From CAIYRG01 sp036273455 (lineage in GTDB: Bacteria > Pseudomonadota > Alphaproteobacteria > Micropepsales > Micropepsaceae): a stretch of DNA of 40,973 nt. Both the position numbers and the translations under genes were made by a program. The DNA is taken from contig DASUHP010000034.1 in assembly GCA_036273455.1 (NCBI GenBank), positions 1 to 40,973 on the forward strand. Direction: 5' to 3'. Of the stretch, positions 1 to 7,826 are shown piece after piece. A model generated the notes under the pieces. It saw only the letters and a list, made by a program, of their open reading frames with translations, did no database searches and was not told where the DNA came from. Positions within the stretch are counted from its first letter, which is position 1. Every line of letters starts with the position of its first letter.

Positions 1-7
1 CTCGTAC

Positions 8-589
8 TTACGGGAGGTCGAGGATGGCGATTTCCGCCGCGAGTTTGCCCTTCGGGCCATCGCCGGCGCGCACCCTTACCCGCTGTCCGGGAAATAATTC
101 GCGGATACCCGAACGGCGGAGCGTCTCCATATGCACGAAGACGTCCGGTGAATTCGGATCGCGCGAGACGAAGCCATAACCCTTGCCGCGGTTGAACCAT
201 TTCACGGTGGCTTCGAATGCCGCGCTCGAATTCGCAACTTCGACAATCGGCAATGCGCCACCCGCCGGCGGCAACACCGTGCTATTATCCAGCTCCAGCA
301 ATTTTATCGCCTGGAAGCCCTTGGGCCGCTGCACCGCCTGACAGATCACGCTGGCGCCTTCCTGCGCCAGTTTGAATCCCGATTGGCGGACGCAGGACTG
401 GTGGAGCAGGACATCGCCCAATGTCCCCTCTGCCGGCTTGATAAAGCCGTAGCCCTTCACGTTGTCGAACCACTTGATCTTTCCAGCAATCTGAACGATT
501 GCTTCGCCGGTTCCCACGGACTCCGGCATCATCATCGCGTCTGTGCCCACTGCCCCTCGCCCCTGCGCAGCTTGTCTAAAATTTAACAT
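8..589 (-). CDS. Cold-shock protein with two CSD domains
   Basis: Predicted single-stranded nucleic-acid-binding protein of about 193 residues with two cold-shock (OB-fold) domains. The first begins near residue 36 with GKIKWFDNVKGYGFI. The second begins near residue 126 with ATVKWFNRGKGYGFVS. Both carry the KWF..xKGYGFI/V RNP1-type aromatic surface, and the second also has the DVFVH RNP2-like strand. Two-CSD proteins of about 200 residues are typical of Alphaproteobacteria and are often linked to stationary phase or stress rather than cold; that role is family knowledge, not shown here. The reading frame extends upstream to a TTG at 634. I prefer the ATG at 587-589, but neither has a clear Shine-Dalgarno sequence, and an ATG cluster at 535 is a third choice. 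It is divergent from coxG. Confidence 0.85.
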   Translation of the reverse strand: MLNFRQAAQGRGAVGTDAMMMPESVGTGEAIVQIAGKIKWFDNVKGYGFIKPAEGTLGDVLLHQSCVRQSGFKLAQEGASVICQAVQRPKGFQAIKLLELDNSTVLPPAGGALPIVEVANSSAAFEATVKWFNRGKGYGFVSRDPNSPDVFVHMETLRRSGIRELFPGQRVRVRAGDGPKGKLAAEIAILDLP

Positions 590-668
590 AAAGGTTAGGT
601 CACGAGAAGCTGTGATTCGCAACTTGCGTGACAAGTCGGCTCTGGTTTCGCATTTCTAGACGCATGTC

Positions 669-1274
669 ATGGATTTCAAAGGCAAATACAGCATTCCTGC
701 AGCGCCGGACCGGGTCTTGGCCGCCCTGCGTGAGCCGTCAACCTTGTTGGCCTGTATTCCTGGCGGCGAATCCGTCGACGAGGTCAACCCTAATGAATAC
801 AAGGCCGTCGCGACGCTCAAAATCGGCCCAGTGAAAGCCCGCTTCCAGGGCAAAGTCATAATCGAAGACATCATACCGCCGCCGGGAATTGCCCACGCGA
901 TGCGATTAAGCGGAGAAGGCCAGGGCGGCGCGGCAGGATTTGCGCGCGGCCAATCGGAAGTCCATCTCGCCGCTGAGGACGGCCACACAATTCTGGAATA
1001 CAGCGCGAAAGCCGTGGTCGGCGGTAAACTGGCGCAGATCGGTCAAAGACTGATCGATGGCGCCGCAAAGTCGGTTGCCGACGAATTCTTCGCCAGATTT
1101 TCCGCGCTGATGCAGACCAAAGCCGCAACACCCGCGCCGCCACCTGCGGCACCACCGGCACGAGCTCCGGCAGCACAGCCGCCCGCCTCGGAAGGACTCG
1201 CACCGCAGGTCTGGGTGGCCGGACTTATCGGTATCATCGTCATTCTGCTGATCTTTTTTTCGATCGTGTTGTAG
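669..1274 (+). CDS. coxG: CoxG-like SRPBCC protein with C-terminal membrane anchor
   Basis: A 201-residue protein of the CO dehydrogenase subunit G (CoxG) family. Residues 1-150 form the SRPBCC/START-like fold: it opens MDFKGKYSIPAAPDRVLAAL, has the LLACIPGGESV segment, and contains the KIGPVKARFQGKV strand. A Pro/Ala-rich linker (about 152-175) leads to one membrane helix near 178-200. In Afipia (Oligotropha) carboxidovorans CoxG helps attach a molybdenum hydroxylase to the inner membrane, and the anchor seen here fits that role. It lies just upstream of the small and medium subunits of such an enzyme. Whether the substrate is CO cannot be told without the large subunit, so the symbol indicates the family only. 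Confidence 0.85.
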   Translation: MDFKGKYSIPAAPDRVLAALREPSTLLACIPGGESVDEVNPNEYKAVATLKIGPVKARFQGKVIIEDIIPPPGIAHAMRLSGEGQGGAAGFARGQSEVHLAAEDGHTILEYSAKAVVGGKLAQIGQRLIDGAAKSVADEFFARFSALMQTKAATPAPPPAAPPARAPAAQPPASEGLAPQVWVAGLIGIIVILLIFFSIVL

Positions 1275-1428
1275 AAGGTGGACGTTGCCAATTTAGGCCG
1301 GTTTGGATTCATTGGAATGTCGCCCTCCACTGCTACACGGTCCCGCTCGCCCGCAAACCGGAAAACATGCATCCGCGGGGGAGGAAACGTGGGTTCGTCG
1401 CGTGGAATGAGACGGTGTTGGAGTTGGG

Positions 1429-1890
1429 ATGAGCAGGATCAGTGTTGAGGTGAATGGCGAGCGTCACAGCGCCGAAGTCGAGGATCGCACGCTGCTCGTG
1501 CATTTCCTGCGCGAGTCTTTGCGGCTCACCGGAACGCATGTCGGGTGCGACACCAGCCAGTGCGGCGCCTGCGTGGTGCATGTGAACGGGAAGGCGGTGA
1601 AATCCTGCACCATGTTCGCGGTCCAGGCGGATGGGGATTCCATCCTGACCATCGAAGGCCTCAGCAAGCATGGCGTGCTTCATCCGGTGCAGGCAGCGTT
1701 CCAGGAACATCATGGGCTGCAATGCGGCTTTTGCACCCCCGGCATGATCATGACGGCCGTCGATCTGCTCACGCGCCACGCAAAACCAGACGATGCGCTG
1801 ATCCGGCACGAGCTCGAAGGCAATCTTTGCCGCTGCACCGGCTATCTCAATATCATCAAGGCCATTCAGGCCGCATCACAGGCTGTGTGA
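1429..1890 (+). CDS. coxS: Molybdenum hydroxylase 2Fe-2S small subunit (CoxS/XdhA-like)
   Basis: A 153-residue electron-transfer subunit with two [2Fe-2S] clusters. The plant-type ferredoxin cluster is ligated by Cys40, Cys45, Cys48 (GCDTSQCGAC) and Cys60. The second cluster, in the helical domain, uses Cys99 and Cys102 (CGFCTPGM) and Cys134 and Cys136 (GNLCRCTGY). All eight cysteines are present and the length is normal. Such subunits pass electrons from a molybdopterin large subunit to the FAD of the medium subunit. The next gene starts 1 nt after its stop. The 154-nt gap to coxG lies where a coxL-type gene could be expected, but none is encoded there. The symbol denotes the family; CO oxidation is not shown. 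Confidence 0.93.
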   Translation: MSRISVEVNGERHSAEVEDRTLLVHFLRESLRLTGTHVGCDTSQCGACVVHVNGKAVKSCTMFAVQADGDSILTIEGLSKHGVLHPVQAAFQEHHGLQCGFCTPGMIMTAVDLLTRHAKPDDALIRHELEGNLCRCTGYLNIIKAIQAASQAV

Positions 1891-1891
1891 A

Positions 1892-2707
1892 ATGTATCCA
1901 GCCTCGTTTCGCTATTGGCGTGCCTCGACCGTCCATGAAGCCGAGCAGATGTTCAACTCGGCGTCGGATCCGCGTTACGTCGCAGGCGGGCAATCGCTGA
2001 TTCCGGCGATGAAACAGCGGCTCGCCAATCCCTCCGATCTGATCGACCTTTCGCGCATCAGCGGATTGTCCTTTATCCGCCGTGACGGGGAGCGGCTCGT
2101 GATCGGCGCCGGCACAAGACATGCCGATGTCGCGGCATCGGCCGAAGCGCAACGCGCCATTCCGGCACTGGCCCATCTTGCGGGGCTGATCGGCGATCCG
2201 GCGGTGCGCCATCGCGGTACCCTGGGCGGTTCGATCGCGAATAATGATCCGGCTGCGGATTATCCCGCGGCGGTGCTGGCATTGGATGCGGTGGTCACGA
2301 CCAACCGGCGCAATATCCCGGCCGGCGCGTTCTTCACCGGCATGTTCGAAACGGCGCTGCAGGAGGGAGAAATCGTCACGGAAGTGACGTTCCCACTGGC
2401 CGCCCGCGCCGCCTATATGAAATTCCCCAATCCTGCGTCGCGCTACGCAATGCCGGGCGTGTTCGTGGCAGAGCACGGCAAATCCGTCCGGGTCGCCGTA
2501 ACCGGCGCAGCGGCATGCGTCTATCGCGCGGCGGAACTGGAGTCGGCGCTGTCAGGACAATTCAGACCGCAATCCATGACCGATGTCACAATTCGTGCCG
2601 ATGAATTCACGTCCGATCTGTTCGCATCGGCGGAGTACCGGGCAAACCTCGTCAAAGTCATGGCACAACGCGCCGTCGGATCCATGCTATCATCCCGAAA
2701 TGGCTGA
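1892..2707 (+). CDS. coxM: Molybdenum hydroxylase FAD-binding medium subunit (CoxM-like)
   Basis: A 271-residue FAD-binding subunit of the xanthine dehydrogenase/CO dehydrogenase family. The first FAD-binding motif is AGGQSLIPAMKQRLANPSDL near residues 31-50. The second is the LGGSIANNDPAADYP segment near 110-125. The C-terminal third matches the CO-dehydrogenase flavoprotein C-terminal domain. In this family it takes electrons from the 2Fe-2S subunit and passes them to an acceptor. It begins 1 nt after the coxS stop and overlaps the next gene by 8 nt, so coxS, coxM and xdhC form one translation-coupled unit. No large subunit follows, which is unusual for these operons. Confidence 0.92.
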   Translation: MYPASFRYWRASTVHEAEQMFNSASDPRYVAGGQSLIPAMKQRLANPSDLIDLSRISGLSFIRRDGERLVIGAGTRHADVAASAEAQRAIPALAHLAGLIGDPAVRHRGTLGGSIANNDPAADYPAAVLALDAVVTTNRRNIPAGAFFTGMFETALQEGEIVTEVTFPLAARAAYMKFPNPASRYAMPGVFVAEHGKSVRVAVTGAAACVYRAAELESALSGQFRPQSMTDVTIRADEFTSDLFASAEYRANLVKVMAQRAVGSMLSSRNG

Positions 2708-3704
2708 TATCGCATCCGATCCATTGTCGGCTGCTGCCGGATGGCTGCACGACGCCCGCAAAGTTGCGATCGCAACTGTGACGCGCACATGGGGCTCGGC
2801 ACCGCGTCCGGAAGGCAGCCAGATGGCAATCCGCGAGGATGGCGCATTCAGCGGATCGGTGTCGGGAGGTTGCGTCGAAGGCGCGGTGATCGGTGAAGCT
2901 GAAAACGCGCTGCGCGATGGCAAGCCGCGCAATCTGAAATTCGGCGTCAGCAATGAGGACGCCTGGGCGGTGGGCCTCGCCTGCGGTGGCACAATCGAAA
3001 TTCACGTCGCGCCGATTTTGGCACAGCCGCAGCGGTCGCTCCTCGCCGAATTGAAACACGCGCGCGACGCGCAGCAGGCGGTCGTGCTGGCAACCGATCT
3101 TGCCAGCGGAGAAAGCGTGCTTCGATATCCCGGCAAGGCAGATGGCGATGCGCTCGCCAGTTCCGCCCGGATGCAGGCGCGGCGGGACCAGAGCACGACC
3201 GTGGAAATCGGCGGCCGCAACTGGTTCCTGACAGTATTCAACCCGCCGCTCGATCTCGCGATTATCGGAGCTGTGCATATTGCCCAGCCTCTGGCTCGCA
3301 TCGCGGCCGTAGCCGATTATGCGGTGCGGGTCATTGATCCGCGCTCAGCCTTTGCCACCGGCGAACGCTTTCCCGGCGTGACCTTGTCGCTGGAATGGCC
3401 GGACGAAGCGCTGGCGATGAAACCACCTGGGCCGCGCACGGCAGTGGTGGCACTGACGCATGATCCGAAACTGGATGATCCCGGGCTTTCCGCCGCGCTC
3501 AAGAGTGAGGCGTTCTATATCGGCGCGCTGGGGTCACGCACAACGCATGCAAAGCGTCTGGAGCGGCTGAAAGCCAGAGGCTTCGGCGATGCCGATCTTG
3601 CCCGCATCCGCGGCCCAATCGGGCTCGATATCGGGGCACGCTCACCCGCCGAGATCGCGGTCGCGGTGCTGGCGCAGATGACGGCAGAGCTGCGGAAGGC
3701 CTGA
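2700..3704 (+). CDS. XdhC/CoxI-family molybdenum-cofactor maturation protein
   Basis: A 334-residue XdhC-family protein. These chaperones bind the molybdenum cofactor, protect its terminal sulfido ligand and insert it into the large subunit of xanthine-dehydrogenase-type enzymes. The N-terminal XdhC/CoxI domain has TWGSAPRPEGSQM and SGSVSGGCVEGAV, with the conserved Cys of the SGGC motif. The C-terminal Rossmann-like domain has AIIGAVHIAQPLARIAA and the YIGALGSRTTHAKRLERL signature. The start is the ATG at 2700, inside the last codons of coxM; the frame is open further upstream but that part overlaps coxM. Its presence implies that a molybdopterin large subunit exists in this organism although it is not in the window. 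Confidence 0.9.
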   Translation: MADIASDPLSAAAGWLHDARKVAIATVTRTWGSAPRPEGSQMAIREDGAFSGSVSGGCVEGAVIGEAENALRDGKPRNLKFGVSNEDAWAVGLACGGTIEIHVAPILAQPQRSLLAELKHARDAQQAVVLATDLASGESVLRYPGKADGDALASSARMQARRDQSTTVEIGGRNWFLTVFNPPLDLAIIGAVHIAQPLARIAAVADYAVRVIDPRSAFATGERFPGVTLSLEWPDEALAMKPPGPRTAVVALTHDPKLDDPGLSAALKSEAFYIGALGSRTTHAKRLERLKARGFGDADLARIRGPIGLDIGARSPAEIAVAVLAQMTAELRKA

Positions 3705-3852
3705 AGCGTTTTCCGCCGATCCCCTACGCTGAAAGTTCGGCGGGCGAGTAGTGGCAACTCGCGGTCCGCCGCAGTCTTGACGAAGGCGGAAGTGGCTGCC
3801 GGTCCGGCGCCGCAGAAACGCGTCATTCTCAAAATTGGGGGCGCCTGCGCCC

Positions 3853-3890
3853 AAAAAAAAACCGGGCGGAGGATTGGGGGACCCGCCCGG
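3853..3890 (-). terminator. Intrinsic terminator on the minus strand
   Basis: Perfect 8-bp GC stem, CCGGGCGG (3862-3869) with CCGCCCGG (3883-3890), and a 13-nt loop. On the minus strand the stem is followed directly by nine T residues (complement of A3853-3861). On the plus strand no T run follows. Both flanking genes are on the plus strand, so this would end a transcript that starts somewhere in the intergenic region or antisense to the regulator gene. Confidence 0.7.
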
Positions 3891-4009
3891 CTGGAGCGAA
3901 GCCACGCGCGATGACCGTGACCTCCTGGCCGCAATAAAACCGCAAGCCCATGCCATAGATTTGGTGGAAAACGATGAAAGATCATCGCCCTTTGCCGTTT
4001 TGCCGCGAA

Positions 4010-4026
4010 TGACATAATTTGTGACA
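4010..4026 (+). promoter_or_regulatory. TGACA-N7-TGACA direct repeat, candidate response-regulator site
   Basis: Two TGACA half-sites (4010-4014 and 4022-4026) repeat with a 12-bp period, 40 nt upstream of the GTG start of the OmpR-family regulator. OmpR-type proteins bind direct repeats spaced about one helical turn, so autoregulation is possible. This is inference from position and form only. Confidence 0.3.
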
Positions 4027-4065
4027 GGTGCGGGCTTGCGGCCAATGACCGGTCGGAGGCGATAA

Positions 4066-4824
4066 GTGCTCAATGTCAACCAAGGGGTAGAGCCATTGTC
4101 CGAAGGCGGCGTACAGCCCCACATCCTCGTTGTCGACGATGCGCGCGATATTCGCGAACCGCTGGTGCGCTATTTGCGTGAAAGCGGTTATCGGGCTTCG
4201 GCGGCGGATGGCGCACAGGCGGCCCGGCGGCTGATGCGGACCTCGGCGATCGATCTGGTCATTCTCGACATCATGATGCCCGGCGAAGACGGGCTTTCGC
4301 TGTGCCGCTCGATTCGGGAAAATTCCGGCATTCCAGTGATCATGCTCACCGCCCGGGGTGACGAGCTGGACCGGATCGTCGGGCTGGAAGTGGGCGCCGA
4401 CGACTATGTCTCGAAGCCATTCAATCCGCGTGAGTTGCTGGCGCGCGTGGGGGCCGTGTTGCGGCGGACCAACACATTGCCGCCGCGGCTGCGTGGGCCC
4501 ACGGCCGAACGCTATCGCTTCGGCGAATGGACATTCAACGCTGCGCAGCGCGAAATTGTCGGGCCAGAAGGGCTCGCGATGCCGCTCTCAAGCGGAGAAT
4601 ACAAGCTGCTGATGGCATTTCTCGAACGGCCGAAAGTGGCGCTGTCGCGCGAACAACTGCTCGATCTGACCAAGGGCCGCGATGCCGAAGTATTCGACCG
4701 CTCGATCGACAACCAGGTCAGCCGGTTGCGCCGCAAGATCGAAGCCGATCCCAAAAATCCGCGCTACATCAAGACCGTTTGGGGCGGAGGCTATATGTTC
4801 ACGTCCGACGTGGAGATCGTCTGA
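4066..4824 (+). CDS. OmpR-family response regulator
   Basis: A 252-residue response regulator. The receiver domain (about 18-132) has the acidic pair Asp24-Asp25 (VVDD), phospho-acceptor Asp68 (LVILDIMMPGEDG), switch Thr95 (LTARG) and Lys117 (VSKPF). The C-terminal winged-helix domain (about 145-245) ends in the typical SIDNQVSRLRRKIE...YIKTVWGGGYMF. The start is a GTG at 4066 with GGAGG 6 nt upstream, a better site than any later ATG. The kinase gene overlaps its stop by one base (TGATG), so the two are translationally coupled. The closest relatives by layout are OmpR/EnvZ-type systems, but the target genes are unknown. Its setting among molybdenum-hydroxylase accessory genes suggests control of that cluster. 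Confidence 0.93.
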   Translation: MLNVNQGVEPLSEGGVQPHILVVDDARDIREPLVRYLRESGYRASAADGAQAARRLMRTSAIDLVILDIMMPGEDGLSLCRSIRENSGIPVIMLTARGDELDRIVGLEVGADDYVSKPFNPRELLARVGAVLRRTNTLPPRLRGPTAERYRFGEWTFNAAQREIVGPEGLAMPLSSGEYKLLMAFLERPKVALSREQLLDLTKGRDAEVFDRSIDNQVSRLRRKIEADPKNPRYIKTVWGGGYMFTSDVEIV

Positions 4825-6224
4825 TGCGCGCATTCCAAACTCTCAGATCGCAATTCGTTGCCGTCGTCGCCGCCGCGGTGATCCTGTCGAATCTTTCGGT
4901 CGCAGTGATCCTGGAGGTGGCCCGCGAAGGCGAATTGCAGACCGCGCGCATCACCGCCGCAGTCGATCGCATTGCCGCGGTGTTTCGCTATGTGATGACG
5001 ATTCCAGCAGAACAGCGGGCGCCCGCGGTCGAGGCGCTGAGCGGTAATCTGTTTCATTACTCGATCTTGCCCCAGCCTCCGTTCGGCGAAGTTCCGATGA
5101 GCGAAGAGGAGCGCCAGCTTGCCGCCGATCTGAATTCAGGCGAGCGCACGACCGATCTCGCCCCGGGGCGGGTGCGCGTCTTCGACTTGCCGCGGCAGTT
5201 GAACAATCCGCTGAACAGTGACAGCCCGTCGGTTGAGATCACCCAGGAGCTTCCCAATGGCGATGGCTGGCTCACCGCGCAGTTCACGCGGCCACCTCCG
5301 CCCTCGCCCGCTCCGGCCATTTTGACCGCGGCGCTGTTCGGAACCATCCTGACCGGCGCCGCTGCGGCATGGCTGGCGGGGCGCGTATCGCGGCCGCTGT
5401 CGGCGCTTGCCTATGCCGCCGATGAAGTCGCGCGCGGGCGCATCGCGCCGAGGCTGCCCGACACCGGGCCGGAAGACATCCGGCACGCGGCCAAAGCGTT
5501 CAACGAAATGAGCGACCGGGTCACACGTACACTGGAAAGCCACCGTCAGCTGCTGTCGTCGGTGGGACATGATCTGCGCACGCCGCTCGCGGCCATGCGC
5601 ATCACCGCGGAATTTGTCGCAGATGAAGAGACTCGCGAACGGCTGACGCGCAATTTGGACGAATTACAGGCGATGACGGAAGCGGTTTTGTCCGCGGCGC
5701 GATCCGGTCCGGGAGAAGAAAAACGCCGTGTCGATCTCTCCGCGCTGATCGAAAGCGTTTGCGATGATCTGACGGAACTCGATCAGCCGGTCACGGTTGA
5801 TATCGAAGGTGTGGCGCCATTGAACTGCCGGCCCAACGAAATTCGCCGGGCGACGCGCAACCTGATTGAAAATGCCGTGCGCTACGGCGGCTGTGCGCGT
5901 GTCACGCTCGATCGCGACAACGATTGTTTCGTCATCAATGTCGATGACGACGGTCCGGGAATTCCCGCCAACCGGCTGGAGGAAGTCTTCGAGCCGTTTG
6001 TGCGGCTGGAAGAATCGCGGAACAATACCACCGGCGGTTCCGGATTGGGACTGACGCTCGCACGCGCCATTGCCCGCGAACATGGCGGCGATGTCGTGCT
6101 CACCAATCGCATGGCGGAGGGACAGGTCATCGGCTTGCGTGCCGCGCTGCGCCTGCCGCGCGACAAGCAGCAGCGTCCGCGGAACGAAACACCGCCTGCG
6201 CCCGCGGAGGCGTTCGCGAAGTAA
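4824..6224 (+). CDS. EnvZ-type sensor histidine kinase
   Basis: A 466-residue inner-membrane sensor kinase. Transmembrane helix 1 is near residues 12-32 and helix 2 near 166-188, enclosing a periplasmic sensor region of about 130 residues with no domain I recognise. HAMP follows (about 188-240). The dimerisation domain carries phospho-acceptor His249 in SSVGHDLRTPLAAMR. The ATPase domain has the N box (RNLIENAVRYGG), G1 (DDDGPGIP) and G2 (GGSGLGLTLAR). The start ATG overlaps the regulator stop. The open frame extends upstream, but that part lies inside the regulator. The next gene begins 3 nt after its stop, placing a molybdenum-cofactor enzyme in the same operon. The signal sensed is unknown. 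Confidence 0.93.
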   Translation: MRAFQTLRSQFVAVVAAAVILSNLSVAVILEVAREGELQTARITAAVDRIAAVFRYVMTIPAEQRAPAVEALSGNLFHYSILPQPPFGEVPMSEEERQLAADLNSGERTTDLAPGRVRVFDLPRQLNNPLNSDSPSVEITQELPNGDGWLTAQFTRPPPPSPAPAILTAALFGTILTGAAAAWLAGRVSRPLSALAYAADEVARGRIAPRLPDTGPEDIRHAAKAFNEMSDRVTRTLESHRQLLSSVGHDLRTPLAAMRITAEFVADEETRERLTRNLDELQAMTEAVLSAARSGPGEEKRRVDLSALIESVCDDLTELDQPVTVDIEGVAPLNCRPNEIRRATRNLIENAVRYGGCARVTLDRDNDCFVINVDDDGPGIPANRLEEVFEPFVRLEESRNNTTGGSGLGLTLARAIAREHGGDVVLTNRMAEGQVIGLRAALRLPRDKQQRPRNETPPAPAEAFAK

Positions 6225-6227
6225 GAT

Positions 6228-7826
6228 ATGCTTTTCGCCACTGTTTCTCCTTCCGAAGCCGAAGGCTGTGTCCTGGTGCATAGCCTGCGTGCCGGAGGCA
6301 GGCTGCTGAAAAAGGGCCGCGTGCTGGCGCCCGGCGATATTGAAGACATCCGCAATGCTGGAATCACCGGTATTACCGTCGCCCGGCTTGAGCCCGGTGA
6401 CATCGCGGAGGATGAAGCGGCCGCGCAGATCGCCGTCGCATTGGCGGCAGATGGTGCGCGTATCGGCGCGGCTTTCACCGGCAGAAGCAATCTCTACGCG
6501 ACCGTTTCAGGCGTGATGAATTTCGATCCGGCGGTGATCGACCGCATCAACGGCATTGATGAATCCATCACGCTGGCAACACTTGCGCCTTTCGCGACTG
6601 TTCGGCCCGGCGAAATGATCGCAACGGTGAAGATCATTCCCTATGCCGCGCCCCGGACGGCGGTGGAACAAGCGACGACTCTGGCAACCGGCGCCATTCG
6701 GGTTGCCGCGTTCAAGCCGCTGCAATGCGCGCTGATCTCGACATTTCTGCACGGGCAGAAGCCGGCTTTGCTGGACAAAAACCGGACCGCATTGGAAGCA
6801 CGGCTCGCGCCCCTGGGTGGCCGCATCATCTTCGAACACCGCGTTGCGCATCGCAGCGAACCGCTGTCGCAGGCGCTCCACGAAGCCGCATTGCAGCAGC
6901 CGGACGTGTTCTTTGTCTTCGGCGCATCGGCCATTTCCGACCGGCGCGACATCATTCCGGCGGCCATTGCCGGCAGCGGCGGCGAGATTGAGCATTTCGG
7001 AATGCCGGTGGATCCCGGCAATCTGCTGCTCCTGGCGCACCTTCGAGGCGTGCCGGTCATCGGGCTGCCGAGTTGCGCCAGATCGCCCAAGACCAATGGC
7101 TTCGATTTTGTGCTGCAGCGCATTTTTGCCGGTTTACCCGTGGGCGGAAACGAAATCGCACGCATGGGCGTGGGCGGTTTGCTGCAGGAAATTCCCAGCC
7201 GCCCGCAACCGCGCGACGAAGCCCCGCCCGTCCCCCGCGCGCCGCGCATTGCCGCCATCGTGTTGGCGGCGGGAATGTCGTCGCGCATGGGCGCCAACAA
7301 ATTGCTTCAGGAATGGCGGGGCAAACCGCTGTTGCGCTGGACTGCGGAAGCAGCGCTGGCCAGCGAAGCCAGGCCGGTGATTGTTGTGACAGGACATGAC
7401 GCAACGAATACCGAGGCCGTCCTGCGCGGGCTGGATGTAGTCATCATCCGCAATCCGGCCTACCGCGACGGTTTGAGCACGTCGCTCAGGTCTGGGCTGT
7501 CGGCGCTTCCGGATTCGGCCGACGGGGCGTTGGTCATGCTCGGCGATATGCCGGAAGTGAGCGCAAATCTCCTCAACCGGATGATCGCGGCATTTTCACC
7601 ACCCGACGGCCGCTCCATCTGCGTTGCGGTGCATCAGGGAAACCGTGGCAATCCAGTGCTGTGGTCACGCGCGTTCTTTGGCGAGATCGCCAACATTACC
7701 GGCGATACCGGCGCTAAAACCCTGCTGGGCGCAAATGAAGAGCAGCTTTGCGAAGTCGAAACCGGTGCCGCCGTGCTTCGCGACGTCGACACGCCCGAAG
7801 CGCTGGCGAAATTGCGCGCGGGATGA
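6228..7826 (+). CDS. Molybdopterin-binding domain fused to MocA-like cytidylyltransferase
   Basis: A 532-residue two-part protein. Residues 1 to about 335 form the molybdopterin-binding region found in such fusions (MoeA/CinA-like folds, with FVFGASAISDRRDIIPAAI near 225-245). Residues from about 340 form an NTP-transferase domain with the signature IVLAAGMSSRMGANK, then LVMLGDMPEV and QGNRGNPVLW. The closest functional parallel is MocA, which joins CTP to molybdopterin to make the cytosine dinucleotide cofactor used by CO-dehydrogenase/xanthine-dehydrogenase-type hydroxylases. MobA-type guanylyl transfer is less likely given the neighbours. It starts 3 nt after the kinase stop and overlaps the next gene by 4 nt (ATGA). 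Confidence 0.85.
   Translation: MLFATVSPSEAEGCVLVHSLRAGGRLLKKGRVLAPGDIEDIRNAGITGITVARLEPGDIAEDEAAAQIAVALAADGARIGAAFTGRSNLYATVSGVMNFDPAVIDRINGIDESITLATLAPFATVRPGEMIATVKIIPYAAPRTAVEQATTLATGAIRVAAFKPLQCALISTFLHGQKPALLDKNRTALEARLAPLGGRIIFEHRVAHRSEPLSQALHEAALQQPDVFFVFGASAISDRRDIIPAAIAGSGGEIEHFGMPVDPGNLLLLAHLRGVPVIGLPSCARSPKTNGFDFVLQRIFAGLPVGGNEIARMGVGGLLQEIPSRPQPRDEAPPVPRAPRIAAIVLAAGMSSRMGANKLLQEWRGKPLLRWTAEAALASEARPVIVVTGHDATNTEAVLRGLDVVIIRNPAYRDGLSTSLRSGLSALPDSADGALVMLGDMPEVSANLLNRMIAAFSPPDGRSICVAVHQGNRGNPVLWSRAFFGEIANITGDTGAKTLLGANEEQLCEVETGAAVLRDVDTPEALAKLRAG

Larger units (their letters stand above)
3705..4065. other. Intergenic region with minus-strand terminator and direct repeat
   Basis: This 361-nt gap separates xdhC from the two-component genes. 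No convincing protein is encoded; a long minus-strand frame across it has low-complexity, shadow-like composition and covers neighbouring genes. It holds a strong minus-strand intrinsic terminator (3853-3890) and a TGACA direct repeat (4010-4026), listed separately. The Shine-Dalgarno GGAGG at 4055-4059 serves the GTG start at 4066. Confidence 0.6.

Noticed and set aside
669..2707. Assignment of this cluster as a true CO dehydrogenase
   Set aside because: The diagnostic AYXCSFR loop is in the large subunit, which is absent; only family-level calls are supported.
3642..4124. 160-residue minus-strand frame over the intergenic gap
   Set aside because: It runs through the terminator hairpin and into xdhC and the regulator gene; composition is low-complexity and no start site is convincing.
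4527..4823. N-terminal extension of the histidine kinase
   Set aside because: It lies wholly inside the response-regulator gene in another frame; the ATG at 4824 begins directly with the first membrane helix region.
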